Below are positions 7,128 to 13,809 of a stretch of 13,809 nt of DNA, one piece after another. How positions within the stretch are numbered: position 1 is the stretch's first letter; each line of letters opens with the position of its first letter. This DNA comes from Pseudomonadota bacterium (GTDB lineage Bacteria > Pseudomonadota > Gammaproteobacteria > Burkholderiales > Burkholderiaceae). The notes below the pieces were generated by a model. That model was not told where the DNA came from and ran no database searches. It saw only the letters and a list, made by a program, of their open reading frames with translations. Position numbers and translations under genes: made by a program. The DNA lies in assembly GCA_023441105.1 (NCBI GenBank), contig JAEZQX010000581.1, positions 1-13,809 of the forward strand, written 5' to 3'.

Positions 7128-8108
7128 GTGAACCGCCAGAGCCTGCTCTTTGCAGCCAAGCGCCTGCTGCAGGCGGTGCCGACGATCCTGGTGATCGTCT
7201 GCCTGAACTTCGCATTGCTGCAACTCGCCCCCGGCGATGCGGCCGACGTGCTGGCCGGGGAGGCCGGGTCCGCCACGCCGGAGTACATGGCTCAGCTGCG
7301 GCAGAAGTTCGGCCTGGACCAGCCGGTCTACGTGCAGCTGGTGGTCTACCTCAAGCAGGTCCTGACGCTCGACCTGGGGTATTCGTTCCGCCATGGCATG
7401 CCGGTGGCGGAACTGATCCTCGCGCGCCTCGGTCCGACGCTGTTGCTGATGGGCACGGTGTTCCTGCTCGCGGTAGGCTTCGGCACGCTGCTGGGCAGCA
7501 TCGCAGCGCGCAATATCAACCGCTTCCAGGACGGGCTCATCTCCGTTCTCGCAGTGCTGGCCTATGCCACGCCGGTTTTCTGGGCCGGTCTCATGCTGAT
7601 CGTGCTGTTCTCGATCAACCTCGGCTGGTTCCCCACCAGCGGAATGCAGGAGATTGCGGCCTTCAACGAGGGATGGGACAAGGTGGTGGACGTGGCCCAT
7701 CACCTGGTGCTCCCCGCCACGGCCCTGACGATGTTCTACCTGGCGCTCTACACGCGCCTGATGCGCGCCTCCGCGCTGGAGCAGTCGTCGATGGACTACG
7801 TGGTGACCGCCCGCGCCAAGGGCCTGACCGAGCGCCAGATCGCGCGGCGCCACATCCTGCGCAACGCGATCCTGCCGGTGATCACCATGGCCGGCATCCA
7901 GGTCGGTGCCATGCTGGGCGGCGCGGTGGTGGTGGAGACGGTGTTCGCCTGGCCAGGGTTGGGCCTGCTCGCCTACGAATCCCTCTTTGCCCGCGACCTG
8001 AACCTGCTGCTGGGCATCTTCTTCATCTGCGCCTGCCTGGTGGTGGTCGTGAACCTGGTGGTCGACATCATCTACTCGGTGCTCGATCCGCGCATCGAGC
8101 TGAGGTGA
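7128..8108 (+). CDS. Dpp/Opp-type ABC transporter permease 1 (DppB-like)
   Basis: This 326-residue inner-membrane protein has the DppB/OppB layout. TM1 is at about residues 13-33 and is followed by LAPGDAADVLAG. A long periplasmic loop with QKFGLDQP leads to LDLGYSFRHGMPV, then five more hydrophobic segments. The cytoplasmic EAA loop at about residues 222-250 (MDYVVTARAKGL...RHILRNAILP) is canonical and docks to the ATPase. The protein ends YSVLDPRIELR, as DppB proteins do. It starts with GTG, supported by GAGGG at 7113-7117. An ATG at 7100 is in another frame and gives only ten codons. The gene lies 40 nt after the binding-protein gene and 4 nt before permease 2, consistent with one transcript. 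Confidence 0.93.
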   Translation: MNRQSLLFAAKRLLQAVPTILVIVCLNFALLQLAPGDAADVLAGEAGSATPEYMAQLRQKFGLDQPVYVQLVVYLKQVLTLDLGYSFRHGMPVAELILARLGPTLLLMGTVFLLAVGFGTLLGSIAARNINRFQDGLISVLAVLAYATPVFWAGLMLIVLFSINLGWFPTSGMQEIAAFNEGWDKVVDVAHHLVLPATALTMFYLALYTRLMRASALEQSSMDYVVTARAKGLTERQIARRHILRNAILPVITMAGIQVGAMLGGAVVVETVFAWPGLGLLAYESLFARDLNLLLGIFFICACLVVVVNLVVDIIYSVLDPRIELR

Positions 8109-8112
8109 AGGC

Positions 8113-8940
8113 ATGAGCGGATTCCTCGGCCGGTTCCTGCGCCACAAGCCCGCCGTTTTCGGACTGCTGCTGCTGTTGCTGGTCGTGGCGGCAGCGGTGC
8201 TCGCCCCGATCCTCTATCCGGTCAGCCCCTTCGAGCTGGTGGGCAAGCCCTTCCAGCCACCCTTCGGCAACTACCTGTTCGGCACCGACATGCTCGGCCG
8301 CGACCTGGCTGCCGGCGTGCTGCATGGCGCCCGCACGACCCTGCTGGTCGGCTTCGTGGCCACCGTCATCGCGGTCGTGCTGGGGGTGAGCATCGGCGGG
8401 CTGGCCGGCTATTTCGGTGGCCGGGTCGACACCCTCCTGATGCGGCTGACCGAGATCTTCCAGACGATACCGTTCTTCCTCTTCGCCATCCTCATCGTCG
8501 CCGTCATGACGCCGTCCATCGGCAGCGTCGTGTTCGCGATCGCAGCCGTGTCCTGGCCGCCGATGGCCCGCCTGGTCCGGGGAGAATTCATGGGCCTGCG
8601 CAACCGGGAATTCGTGCAGGCCTGCCTGCTGATGGGCATGAGCAACCGCAGGATCATCCTCCTGCACATCCTGCCCAATACCTTGTCGGCGATCATCGTC
8701 ACCGGCTCGCTGATGGTGGCGACCGCCATCCTCACCGAGTCGGGGTTGTCGTTCCTGGGACTGACCGACGCCAACACCATGAGCTGGGGATTCATCATCG
8801 GGTCCGGCCGATCGGCCCTTCGCACGGCCTGGTGGATTTGTGCCATCCCCGGCATCGCGATCCTGCTCACGGTGATGGCCATCAACCTGGTCGGCGACGG
8901 CCTCAACGACGCGCTGAACCCGCGCTTGAAGTCCCTGTGA
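8113..8940 (+). CDS. Dpp/Opp-type ABC transporter permease 2 (DppC-like)
   Basis: This 275-residue inner-membrane protein pairs with the 7128-8108 permease to form the import channel. Family marks are the first membrane segment (about 15-38), the FGTDMLGRDLAAGVLHGAR block starting at residue 56, further hydrophobic helices, and an EAA-type loop at about 160-196. That loop reads EFVQACLLMGMS rather than the usual E-[FY]-V-x-A-A-R-x-x-G-x-S, so the A-R part is replaced. The remainder (HILPNTLSAIIV) is conventional, and so is the C-terminus [16 protein letters not shown] strong GAGGTGAAGG ribosome binding site precedes the ATG. Its stop codon overlaps the GTG start of the ATPase gene by 4 nt. 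Confidence 0.93.
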   Translation: MSGFLGRFLRHKPAVFGLLLLLLVVAAAVLAPILYPVSPFELVGKPFQPPFGNYLFGTDMLGRDLAAGVLHGARTTLLVGFVATVIAVVLGVSIGGLAGYFGGRVDTLLMRLTEIFQTIPFFLFAILIVAVMTPSIGSVVFAIAAVSWPPMARLVRGEFMGLRNREFVQACLLMGMSNRRIILLHILPNTLSAIIVTGSLMVATAILTESGLSFLGLTDANTMSWGFIIGSGRSALRTAWWICAIPGIAILLTVMAINLVGDGLNDALNPRLKSL

Positions 8941-10610
8941 GCGCCCCCCGGGACCCCTTGCTGTCGATCGAGGGCCTGACGGTCGACCTGCCGCCCAACG
9001 CCGACCGCCGACACGCCGTCCAGGACGTCAGCCTGACCCTGCATCGGGACGAGATCCTGTGCATCGTCGGGGAGTCGGGTTCGGGGAAGTCGGTGATGTC
9101 GCGTTCGGTGCTGGGGCTGTTCCCGTCACGCCACGTACGTCCCAGCGCCGGCCGCATCGTGTTCCGCGGCCAGGACCTGCTGGCCGCCTCCCCGCAGGCA
9201 CTGCGCCGCCTGCGCGGGGACCGGATCGCGATGATCTTCCAGGAACCGATGACGGCGCTGAGCCCGGTCATGACCATCGGCCGCCAGATCGACGAGGTCC
9301 TGGAATGCCACAACGCCGGGCAGTTGGCGCAGCGGCGGGCGCGGGTGCTGGAGGTGCTGGCGGCGGTGAACCTGCCCGATCCTCCCGCGATCCTGGCCGC
9401 CTACCCGCACCAGCTCTCCGGCGGACAGCGCCAGCGGGCGATGATCGCCATGGCCCTGGCGCTGGAGCCCGACGTGCTGATCGCCGACGAGCCGACCACG
9501 GCGCTCGACGTCACCACCCAGGCGCAGATCCTGGCGCTGATTCGCGAGATCCAGTCGCGCCGGCGCATGGGAGTGCTGTTCATCACCCATGACTTCGGCG
9601 TCGTGGCCGAAATAGCGCACAGCGTCGCCGTCATGAAAGAGGGGCGGGTGGTGGAGCACGGCACGGCCGAGGAGGTCCTGGTTGCGCCCAAGGCAGCCTA
9701 CACCCGGGCGCTGCTGGCGGCGGTGCCGAGCCTGAGGCCGTCGTCCACGCGCGGCGACTTCACCGCTGCCCCCGAGGTGCTGTCGGTCGTCGACCTGCGC
9801 AAGAGCTATCGCTCCGGCGGCGGCCTGCTCGGCGACCGGGCCCGCGAGGTGACGGCGATCAAGTCCCTGAGCTTTGCGCTCAGGCGCGGCGAAACGCTCG
9901 GCATCGTGGGCGAATCCGGCTCCGGCAAGTCGACCGTGGCCCGTTGCGTGACCCGGCTGGTCGAACCCGATCGTGGCGCCATCCTGCTCGACGGGGTCGA
10001 CATCGCCCCGCTCCGCAACCGCGCGCTGCGCCCGCTGCGCCGGCGCATGCAGATGGTGTTCCAGGACCCGTTCGGCTCGCTGAATCCGCGGCGCACCGTG
10101 GGCCAGCTGATCGCGGAGGGGCCGATCGTCCACGGCGCCGGTGCGGCCCAGGCACGGCGCCGCGCGTGCGAGCTGCTGGAGTTGGTGGGGCTGGACGCCC
10201 GCTCCGCGGACCGCTTCCCGCACGAGTTCTCGGGCGGGCAGCGCCAGCGGATCGGCCTGGCCCGCGCTCTGGCCCTGGAACCCGCCATCCTGGTGGCCGA
10301 CGAGCCGGTATCGGCGCTCGATGTGTCGGTGCAGGCGCAGGTGCTGCGGCTGATCGCCGACATCCGCGAACGGCTCGGCCTGTCGGTCCTGTTCATCACC
10401 CACGACCTGCGGGTCGCCAGCCAGGTTTGCGACCGGGTGGCGGTGATGCGTCACGGCGAAATCGTGGAGGTCGGCAGCGTCCAGCAGGTGTACGCGGATC
10501 CTCGCCATCCCTATACGCGCGAACTGATGGCCGCCGTGCCGGGCCGGGCTTGGAGCCAGAGGCGCGAGGCATGCGCAGTTGGCACGGGCAGCGGCGGCGG
10601 GACCGCTTGA
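8937..10610 (+). CDS. Dual-domain ABC transporter ATPase (DppD-DppF fused)
   Basis: The 557-residue protein contains two complete peptide-transporter ATPase domains in tandem, replacing the separate DppD and DppF subunits. Domain 1 has Walker A GESGSGKS at 45-52, signature LSGGQ at 160-164, Walker B ending DE at 184-185, and switch H218. Domain 2 has Walker A at 325-332, signature FSGGQ at 431-435, DE at 455-456, and H489. All residues needed for ATP hydrolysis are present in both. Each domain is followed by the family's [10 protein letters not shown] or [10 protein letters not shown] tail. The GTG at 8937 is chosen because it overlaps the permease 2 stop as GTGA and puts LLSIEGLTV at the normal distance from the N-terminus. 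An upstream ATG at 8832 would overlap permease 2 by more than 100 nt. It powers the importer from the cytoplasmic face and closes the operon. Confidence 0.95.
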   Translation: MSAPRDPLLSIEGLTVDLPPNADRRHAVQDVSLTLHRDEILCIVGESGSGKSVMSRSVLGLFPSRHVRPSAGRIVFRGQDLLAASPQALRRLRGDRIAMIFQEPMTALSPVMTIGRQIDEVLECHNAGQLAQRRARVLEVLAAVNLPDPPAILAAYPHQLSGGQRQRAMIAMALALEPDVLIADEPTTALDVTTQAQILALIREIQSRRRMGVLFITHDFGVVAEIAHSVAVMKEGRVVEHGTAEEVLVAPKAAYTRALLAAVPSLRPSSTRGDFTAAPEVLSVVDLRKSYRSGGGLLGDRAREVTAIKSLSFALRRGETLGIVGESGSGKSTVARCVTRLVEPDRGAILLDGVDIAPLRNRALRPLRRRMQMVFQDPFGSLNPRRTVGQLIAEGPIVHGAGAAQARRRACELLELVGLDARSADRFPHEFSGGQRQRIGLARALALEPAILVADEPVSALDVSVQAQVLRLIADIRERLGLSVLFITHDLRVASQVCDRVAVMRHGEIVEVGSVQQVYADPRHPYTRELMAAVPGRAWSQRREACAVGTGSGGGTA

Positions 10611-10612
10611 TA

Positions 10613-10627
10613 CCGCCGCATCGGCGG
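10613..10627 (+). terminator. Hairpin directly after the ABC operon, possible terminator
   Basis: CCGCCG (10613-10618) and CGGCGG (10622-10627) form a perfect 6-bp stem with a 3-nt loop, beginning 2 nt after the ATPase stop codon. No T-tract follows. Like the hairpin after the RND operon, it may stabilise or end the message, but intrinsic termination is not demonstrated. Confidence 0.3.
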
Positions 10628-10714
10628 GACGCGCAGGCGCCCGGTGACGGCCATGAGGCGAGTAGCGGCATTGCGCTGCGCATAGCAGCGCCAGCGCCAG
10701 AGTGCCAGGGCGAT

Positions 10715-10723
10715 TGGTATAAA
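10715..10723 (+). promoter_or_regulatory. Candidate extended -10 promoter element upstream of tig
   Basis: TGG followed by TATAAA matches the extended -10 form (TGn plus a -10 hexamer with one mismatch) and stands out in a GC-rich stretch. No good -35 hexamer is seen at the right distance, which extended -10 promoters can tolerate. It would give a leader of more than 300 nt to tig, so it may serve something else or be chance. Confidence 0.3.
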
Positions 10724-10953
10724 CTGTCGTCTCTGTCGGCTGGCGTCCCCGAAAAGGGTCAGTTGCCTGGCAGATACGAGCTGGTGAGTTAGGGCACCGC
10801 TAAGAGGACTCAGGACCACCGCGCGTCTTGGCAAGAATCTCTGCAAGACGGTTGATCTGGATGCCGAAGAGGGGGTCGACCGTCGGCCGCGCCTCGCCGC
10901 ATGGCGCAGAAGGTCAGCCGCTTGGCCGACGGCCGGTTGCCTTCTTGTACTTG

Positions 10954-10971
10954 GAGCCCAACCTTGGGCTC
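10954..10971 (+). other. Stem-loop at the position of the lost anticodon arm
   Basis: GAGCCCA (10954-10960) and TGGGCTC (10965-10971) pair perfectly around the loop ACCT. It overlaps the left end of the tRNA-Leu-like sequence, where an anticodon arm would be, but the pairing and loop differ from those of the intact tRNA. No T-run follows, so a terminator is unlikely. Confidence 0.35.
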
Positions 10972-11017
10972 TGGGCGCCGCGGGGCCATGAAGGTTCCAG
11001 TCCTTTCAGCCGCACCA
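10964..11017 (+). repeat. Displaced, decayed 3' half of tRNA-Leu (right att-like copy)
   Basis: 10989-11017 matches the last 29 nt of the tRNA-Leu gene at 28 positions, including the acceptor strand and CCA. Upstream the similarity continues more weakly: CGCCGC of the variable arm is kept (10976-10981), and 10964-10974 matches the anticodon loop and 3' stem of the gene (3817-3827) at 9 of 11 positions. By eye about 46 of 53 aligned positions agree, with two one-base insertions; differences are mostly transitions. I find no 5' half (acceptor 5' strand, D-arm) at the right distance, so this cannot be a working tRNA. It lies 45 nt before tig. Confidence 0.8.
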
Positions 11018-11062
11018 TATCCTGCCCAGCAATGACAGAACCTCAACGGAACACGAGAACGG

Positions 11063-12361
11063 ATGGCTTCCCAGCTTGAAACTACCGGCAGCCTCGAGCG
11101 CAGGCTGACCCTGTCGGTGCCCAAGGCCGACATCACCAGGAAAGTACAGGAGCGCTATCGCTCCCTGGCTCGCACCGTTCGCATGCCCGGCTTCCGACCG
11201 GGCAAGGTCCCGCTCAAGATGATCGAGCAGTCGTACGGCCCGCAGGTCACGGCGGAGATCCTCGGTGACGCGGTCTCCAGGGCCTTCAGCGATGCGGTCG
11301 ACGAGCACAAGCTGCGGGTCGCCGGCCAGCCCTCCATCGAGCCGAAGGAAAGCGCCGACGACGCTTCCGCCTTCACCGCCACCTTCGAGGTCTATCCGGA
11401 AGTGGAGCTCGGGGAGCCCGCCGGCCTGCAGGTCGAGCGCTTCGCCTGCGAGGTCGGCGACGCCGAGGTCGACAAGACCATCGACGTGCTGCGCAAGCAG
11501 CGCACGCGCTGGAACGAGGTGCAGCGGGCCGGCCAGGCGGGCGACCGGGTCACCATCGACTTCGTAGGCAAGATCGACGACGTCGCCTTCGAGGGCGGCA
11601 GTGCCACCGATTTCGCCATGGTGCTTGGCGAAGGCCGGATGCTGCCGGATTTCGAGACCGGCGTGACCGGCAAGGCCGCCGGCGACAACGGCTCGTTCGA
11701 TGTCGCCTTCCCGGAGGATTACAACGCCAAGGAGCTGGCCGGCAAGACCGCGCGCTTCGAGGTCACGGCCAAGAAGGTCGAGGAGCCGGAGTTGCCGGTC
11801 CTGGACAGCGAGTTCGCCCGGCAGATGGGCGTCAAGGACGGCGACCTGGAGCGCTTCAAGCGCGACGTGCGCAACAACCTCGAGCGCGAGGTCTCGCAGC
11901 GGCTCAAGGCCCGCACCAAGAGCTCGGTGATGGACAAGATCGGCGGCCTGGCCAGCATCGACCTGCCGAAGACGCTGGTGGACCAGGAGTCGCAAGCGCT
12001 GGCCGAGCGCATGCGCGAGGACCTCAAGGGCCGCGGCGTCGACGTGAAGGACCTGCCGGTGCCGCCGGATGCGTTCAAGGAGCAGGCCGAGCGGCGCGTG
12101 CGCCTCGGGCTGCTGGTGGCCGAGATCGTCAAGAAGCATGGCTTGCAGGCCAAGCCGGACCAGATCCGCAAGCAGATCGAGGAGTTCGCGCAGACCTACG
12201 AGAACCCCGCCGAGGTGATCCGCTGGTACTTCAGCGACAAGAACCGCCTGGCCGAGGTCGAGGCGCTGGTGGTCGAGCAGAACGTCGTGGACTGGGTGCT
12301 GCAGAACGGGCAGGTCACCGACAAGGCGCTGACGTTCGACGAGCTGATGGCGGGCAACTGA
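11063..12361 (+). CDS. tig: Trigger factor, ribosome-associated chaperone and prolyl isomerase
   Basis: The 432-residue protein has the full trigger-factor layout. The N-terminal ribosome-binding domain carries the signature GFRPGKVP at residues 43-50, which docks at ribosomal protein L23 by the exit tunnel. An FKBP-type prolyl cis-trans isomerase domain spans about residues 160-246 ([13 protein letters not shown]...[12 protein letters not shown]...FPEDY). A long helical C-terminal domain forms the substrate cradle. It binds nascent chains as they leave the ribosome. ATG 11063 gives the expected N-terminus ([15 protein letters not shown]), although only a weak ribosome binding site precedes it. 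clpP starts 86 nt after its stop and clpX follows, the order common in proteobacteria. The nearby 5' sequence is the displaced tRNA end, so its original promoter region may have been altered. Confidence 0.97.
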   Translation: MASQLETTGSLERRLTLSVPKADITRKVQERYRSLARTVRMPGFRPGKVPLKMIEQSYGPQVTAEILGDAVSRAFSDAVDEHKLRVAGQPSIEPKESADDASAFTATFEVYPEVELGEPAGLQVERFACEVGDAEVDKTIDVLRKQRTRWNEVQRAGQAGDRVTIDFVGKIDDVAFEGGSATDFAMVLGEGRMLPDFETGVTGKAAGDNGSFDVAFPEDYNAKELAGKTARFEVTAKKVEEPELPVLDSEFARQMGVKDGDLERFKRDVRNNLEREVSQRLKARTKSSVMDKIGGLASIDLPKTLVDQESQALAERMREDLKGRGVDVKDLPVPPDAFKEQAERRVRLGLLVAEIVKKHGLQAKPDQIRKQIEEFAQTYENPAEVIRWYFSDKNRLAEVEALVVEQNVVDWVLQNGQVTDKALTFDELMAGN

Positions 12362-12447
12362 CCGGCCAGCTCGGACGGCAACTCAGGATTCGCAGCAAGC
12401 AACGATTCGCGGCAACCCGTCCGCACCCATCGCATCGAGGAAGCAAC

Positions 12448-13170
12448 ATGACTTTCAACAGTCTGGTCGAAGATCAGGTCAACCTGCACCTGGCGCAGGA
12501 CACGCCGCTGCCGAATGTCGTCGCCTCGGCGCATGGCATGGGCGGCGGCAGCGCCCAGGGCCTCGGCATGGTGCCGATCGTCATCGAGCAAAGCGGCCGC
12601 GGCGAGCGCGCCTACGACATCTACTCGCGCCTGTTGCGCGAGCGCGTGATCTTCCTGGTCGGTCCGGTCATGGACCAGACGGCCAACCTGGCGATCGCGC
12701 AGATGCTGTACCTGGAAAGCGAGAACCCGGAAAAGGACATCAGCTTCTACATCAACTCGCCCGGCGGGTCGGTGTCGGCCGGCCTCGGCATCTACGACAC
12801 GATGCAGTTCATCAAGCCGGATGTCTCCACGCTGTGCATGGGCTTTGCCGCCAGCATGGGCGCCTTCCTGATGGCGGCAGGCGAGAAGGGCAAGCGCTTT
12901 TCGCTGCCCAATGCCCGCATCATGATCCACCAGCCGTCGGGCGGCGCGCAGGGACAGGCGACGGACATCGAGATCCACGCCCGCGAGATCCTCTACCTGC
13001 GCCAGCGACTGAATGCGATCCTCGCCGAACGCACCGGACAGCCCATCGAACGCATCGAGAAAGACACCGAGCGCGACAACTTCATGTCGGCGGAAGATGC
13101 GGTAAAGTATGGCTTGATTGACAAGGTTCTGGCGGCCCGGGATTCGGCCGGCAAGCCGCCCAAGGCCTAG
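12448..13170 (+). CDS. clpP: ATP-dependent Clp protease proteolytic subunit
   Basis: This is the serine peptidase subunit that forms the two-ring barrel and degrades proteins fed by ClpX or ClpA. The catalytic triad is clear: S136 in [10 protein letters not shown]161 in MIHQPSGG, D210 in [12 protein letters not shown]. The 25-residue spacing from S to H and 49 from H to D equals that of E. coli ClpP. The product is 240 residues, longer than usual, because the triad is shifted by 25 residues relative to E. coli. The N-terminus up to about residue 40 (Gly-rich, [12 protein letters not shown]) is therefore a long propeptide-like extension. ATG 12448 is supported by GAGGAAG directly upstream at 12437-12443; shorter starts such as 12538 have no comparable site. 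It lies between tig and clpX (37 nt before clpX). Confidence 0.97.
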   Translation: MTFNSLVEDQVNLHLAQDTPLPNVVASAHGMGGGSAQGLGMVPIVIEQSGRGERAYDIYSRLLRERVIFLVGPVMDQTANLAIAQMLYLESENPEKDISFYINSPGGSVSAGLGIYDTMQFIKPDVSTLCMGFAASMGAFLMAAGEKGKRFSLPNARIMIHQPSGGAQGQATDIEIHAREILYLRQRLNAILAERTGQPIERIEKDTERDNFMSAEDAVKYGLIDKVLAARDSAGKPPKA

Positions 13171-13207
13171 TTGCCAAGGAACTGCGCGCCGGAGCCCGGA
13201 GAAACGG

Positions 13208-13809
13208 ATGTCGGAAAAGAAAGGTTCTAGCGAAAAGCTGCTTTACTGCTCGTTCTGCGGCAAGAGCCAGCACGAGGTACGCAAGCTGATCGCCGGCCCG
13301 TCGGTGTTCATCTGCGATGAATGCATCGAACTGTGCAACGACATCATCCGGGATGAAGCACAGGCCGAGCCGGCATCGTCCAACCGTTCCGGCCTGCCCA
13401 CGCCGGCGGAGATCTCGCAGATCCTCGACCAGTATGTGATCGGCCAGAGCCGCGCCAAGCGGATCCTGTCGGTTGCCGTCTACAACCACTACAAGCGGCT
13501 GCGCCACAAGGGCAAGAAGGACGACGTCGAGCTCTCCAAGAGCAACATCCTGCTGGTCGGGCCCACCGGCTCGGGCAAGACGCTGCTGGCCCAGACGCTG
13601 GCCCGGCTGCTCAACGTGCCGTTCGTGATCGCGGATGCCACCACCCTCACCGAAGCCGGCTACGTCGGCGAGGACGTGGAAAACATCATCCAGAAGCTGC
13701 TGCAGAACTGCAACTACGAGGTCGAGAAGGCGCAGAACGGCATCGTCTACATCGACGAGATCGACAAGATCTCGCGCAAGTCGGACAACCCGTCGATCAC
13801 CCGCGATGT
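13208..13809 (+). CDS. clpX: ClpX, ATP-dependent unfoldase of the ClpXP protease (3'-truncated)
   Basis: The frame starts at ATG 13208 with GGAG at 13198-13201 and stays open to the window end, giving the first 200 residues of about 420. The N-terminal zinc-binding domain has C14, C17, C36 and C39 (YCSFCGKS...FICDEC), which dimerises and recruits adaptors and substrates. The AAA+ domain shows Walker A GPTGSGKT at 118-125, pore loop GYVG at 151-154, and Walker B VYIDEID around 180-186. ClpX recognises tagged proteins, unfolds them and threads them into ClpP. It directly follows clpP, consistent with a clpP-clpX operon. The C-terminal part, including the ClpP-binding IGF-type loop, is outside the window. 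Confidence 0.96.
   Translation, partial: MSEKKGSSEKLLYCSFCGKSQHEVRKLIAGPSVFICDECIELCNDIIRDEAQAEPASSNRSGLPTPAEISQILDQYVIGQSRAKRILSVAVYNHYKRLRHKGKKDDVELSKSNILLVGPTGSGKTLLAQTLARLLNVPFVIADATTLTEAGYVGEDVENIIQKLLQNCNYEVEKAQNGIVYIDEIDKISRKSDNPSITRD

Larger units (their letters stand above)
3869..11017. mobile_element. Candidate genomic islet inserted at the tRNA-Leu 3' end
   Basis: This 7.1-kb segment is bounded by the intact tRNA-Leu on the left and a displaced copy of the tRNA 3' half on the right, followed within 45 nt by tig. It carries only accessory-type genes: a LysR fragment, a PLP lyase and a five-domain ABC importer, all on the + strand. The boundary repeats and gene content are seen directly; that the segment was inserted is inference. 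No integrase, transposase, relaxase or inverted terminal repeat was recognised, so it cannot be mobile by itself as seen here. Base composition is not obviously different by eye. An alternative is a local tRNA duplication that became separated by other rearrangement. Confidence 0.5.
10611..11062. other. Non-coding stretch between the ABC operon and tig
   Basis: This 452-nt gap has no convincing coding region on either strand. It holds the small hairpin after the ATPase gene, an extended -10-like box (10715-10723), and a short palindrome TCTTGGCAAGA at 10826-10836. A second hairpin (10954-10971) and the displaced tRNA-Leu 3' half (10964-11017) follow. The final 45 nt lead to the tig start codon, with only a weak purine-rich CGAGA near 11054-11058 as ribosome binding site. 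I recognise no integrase fragment in it, although a badly decayed one could hide here. Confidence 0.6.

Noticed and set aside
7100..7131. Ten-codon open frame between the binding protein and permease 1
   Set aside because: Too short, with a low-complexity Ala tail and no sign of being a leader peptide.
5453..7288. Antisense open frame opposite the binding-protein gene
   Set aside because: Its composition is that of a shadow frame, and the + strand gene has clear family motifs.
8832..8936. Upstream ATG for the double ATPase
   Set aside because: It would overlap permease 2 by more than 100 nt with an unrelated Pro/Arg-rich leader. The GTGA overlap at 8937 is a typical coupled start.
10828..11079. 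Small + strand open frame of 83 codons spanning the tRNA-like repeat
   Set aside because: Its C-terminal half is a translation of tRNA sequence (GHEGSSPFSRT), a familiar false gene; no ribosome binding site.
1..13809. CRISPR arrays, insertion sequences, toxin-antitoxin pairs, phage genes or a riboswitch
   Set aside because: No regularly spaced repeats, transposase motifs, terminal inverted repeats, phage genes or recognisable aptamer core were seen on either strand.

Overview
The window reads as chromosomal DNA from a high-GC proteobacterium, most likely a betaproteobacterium of the Burkholderiales type. This rests on the tig-clpP-clpX order, the ClpX and ClpP protein sequences, a tRNA-Leu ahead of the tig block, and very G/C-rich third codon positions. 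The last feature opens long antisense frames that are not genes. No species can be named from the sequence alone.

Layout. (1) 1-3713: a two-gene RND efflux operon, made of the C-terminal part of a periplasmic adaptor (cut by the window edge) overlapping by 4 nt with a complete 1029-aa RND pump. No outer-membrane channel gene is in view. (2) 3715-3904: a GC-rich hairpin, a tRNA promoter-like -10 box, an intact tRNA-Leu(UAG) with encoded CCA, and a T-rich tract. (3) 3869 to about 11017: a 7.1-kb accessory segment. It carries a LysR-type regulator reduced to its DNA-binding end, a PLP enzyme of the D-cysteine desulfhydrase/cysteate sulfo-lyase group, and a complete Dpp/Opp-type ABC importer (binding protein, two permeases, one double ATPase). 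All are on the + strand and tightly spaced. (4) 11063-13809: the housekeeping protein-folding and proteolysis block tig, clpP and clpX; clpX runs off the end.

The most interesting structure is at the edges of segment 3. The last 29 nt of tRNA-Leu (3840-3868) recur as a 28/29 direct repeat at 10989-11017, only 45 nt before the tig start codon. Weaker similarity reaches back to the anticodon loop (from 10964). An intact tRNA, then cargo, then a displaced tRNA 3' half, then the next core gene, is the signature of integration at a tRNA 3' end. The PLP enzyme and its transporter therefore look like an islet inserted between tRNA-Leu and tig. No integrase is visible, so the islet would be immobile or a remnant.

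How the genes may work together. The importer would bring a small peptide or amino-acid-like compound to the cytoplasm. The PLP lyase would break a sulfur-containing amino acid (D-cysteine, cysteate or a related compound) into pyruvate, ammonium and sulfide or sulfite. The shortened LysR gene suggests that ligand-responsive control has been lost. The 5' flank (RND pump) and 3' flank (trigger factor, ClpP, ClpX) appear functionally unrelated to this cargo.
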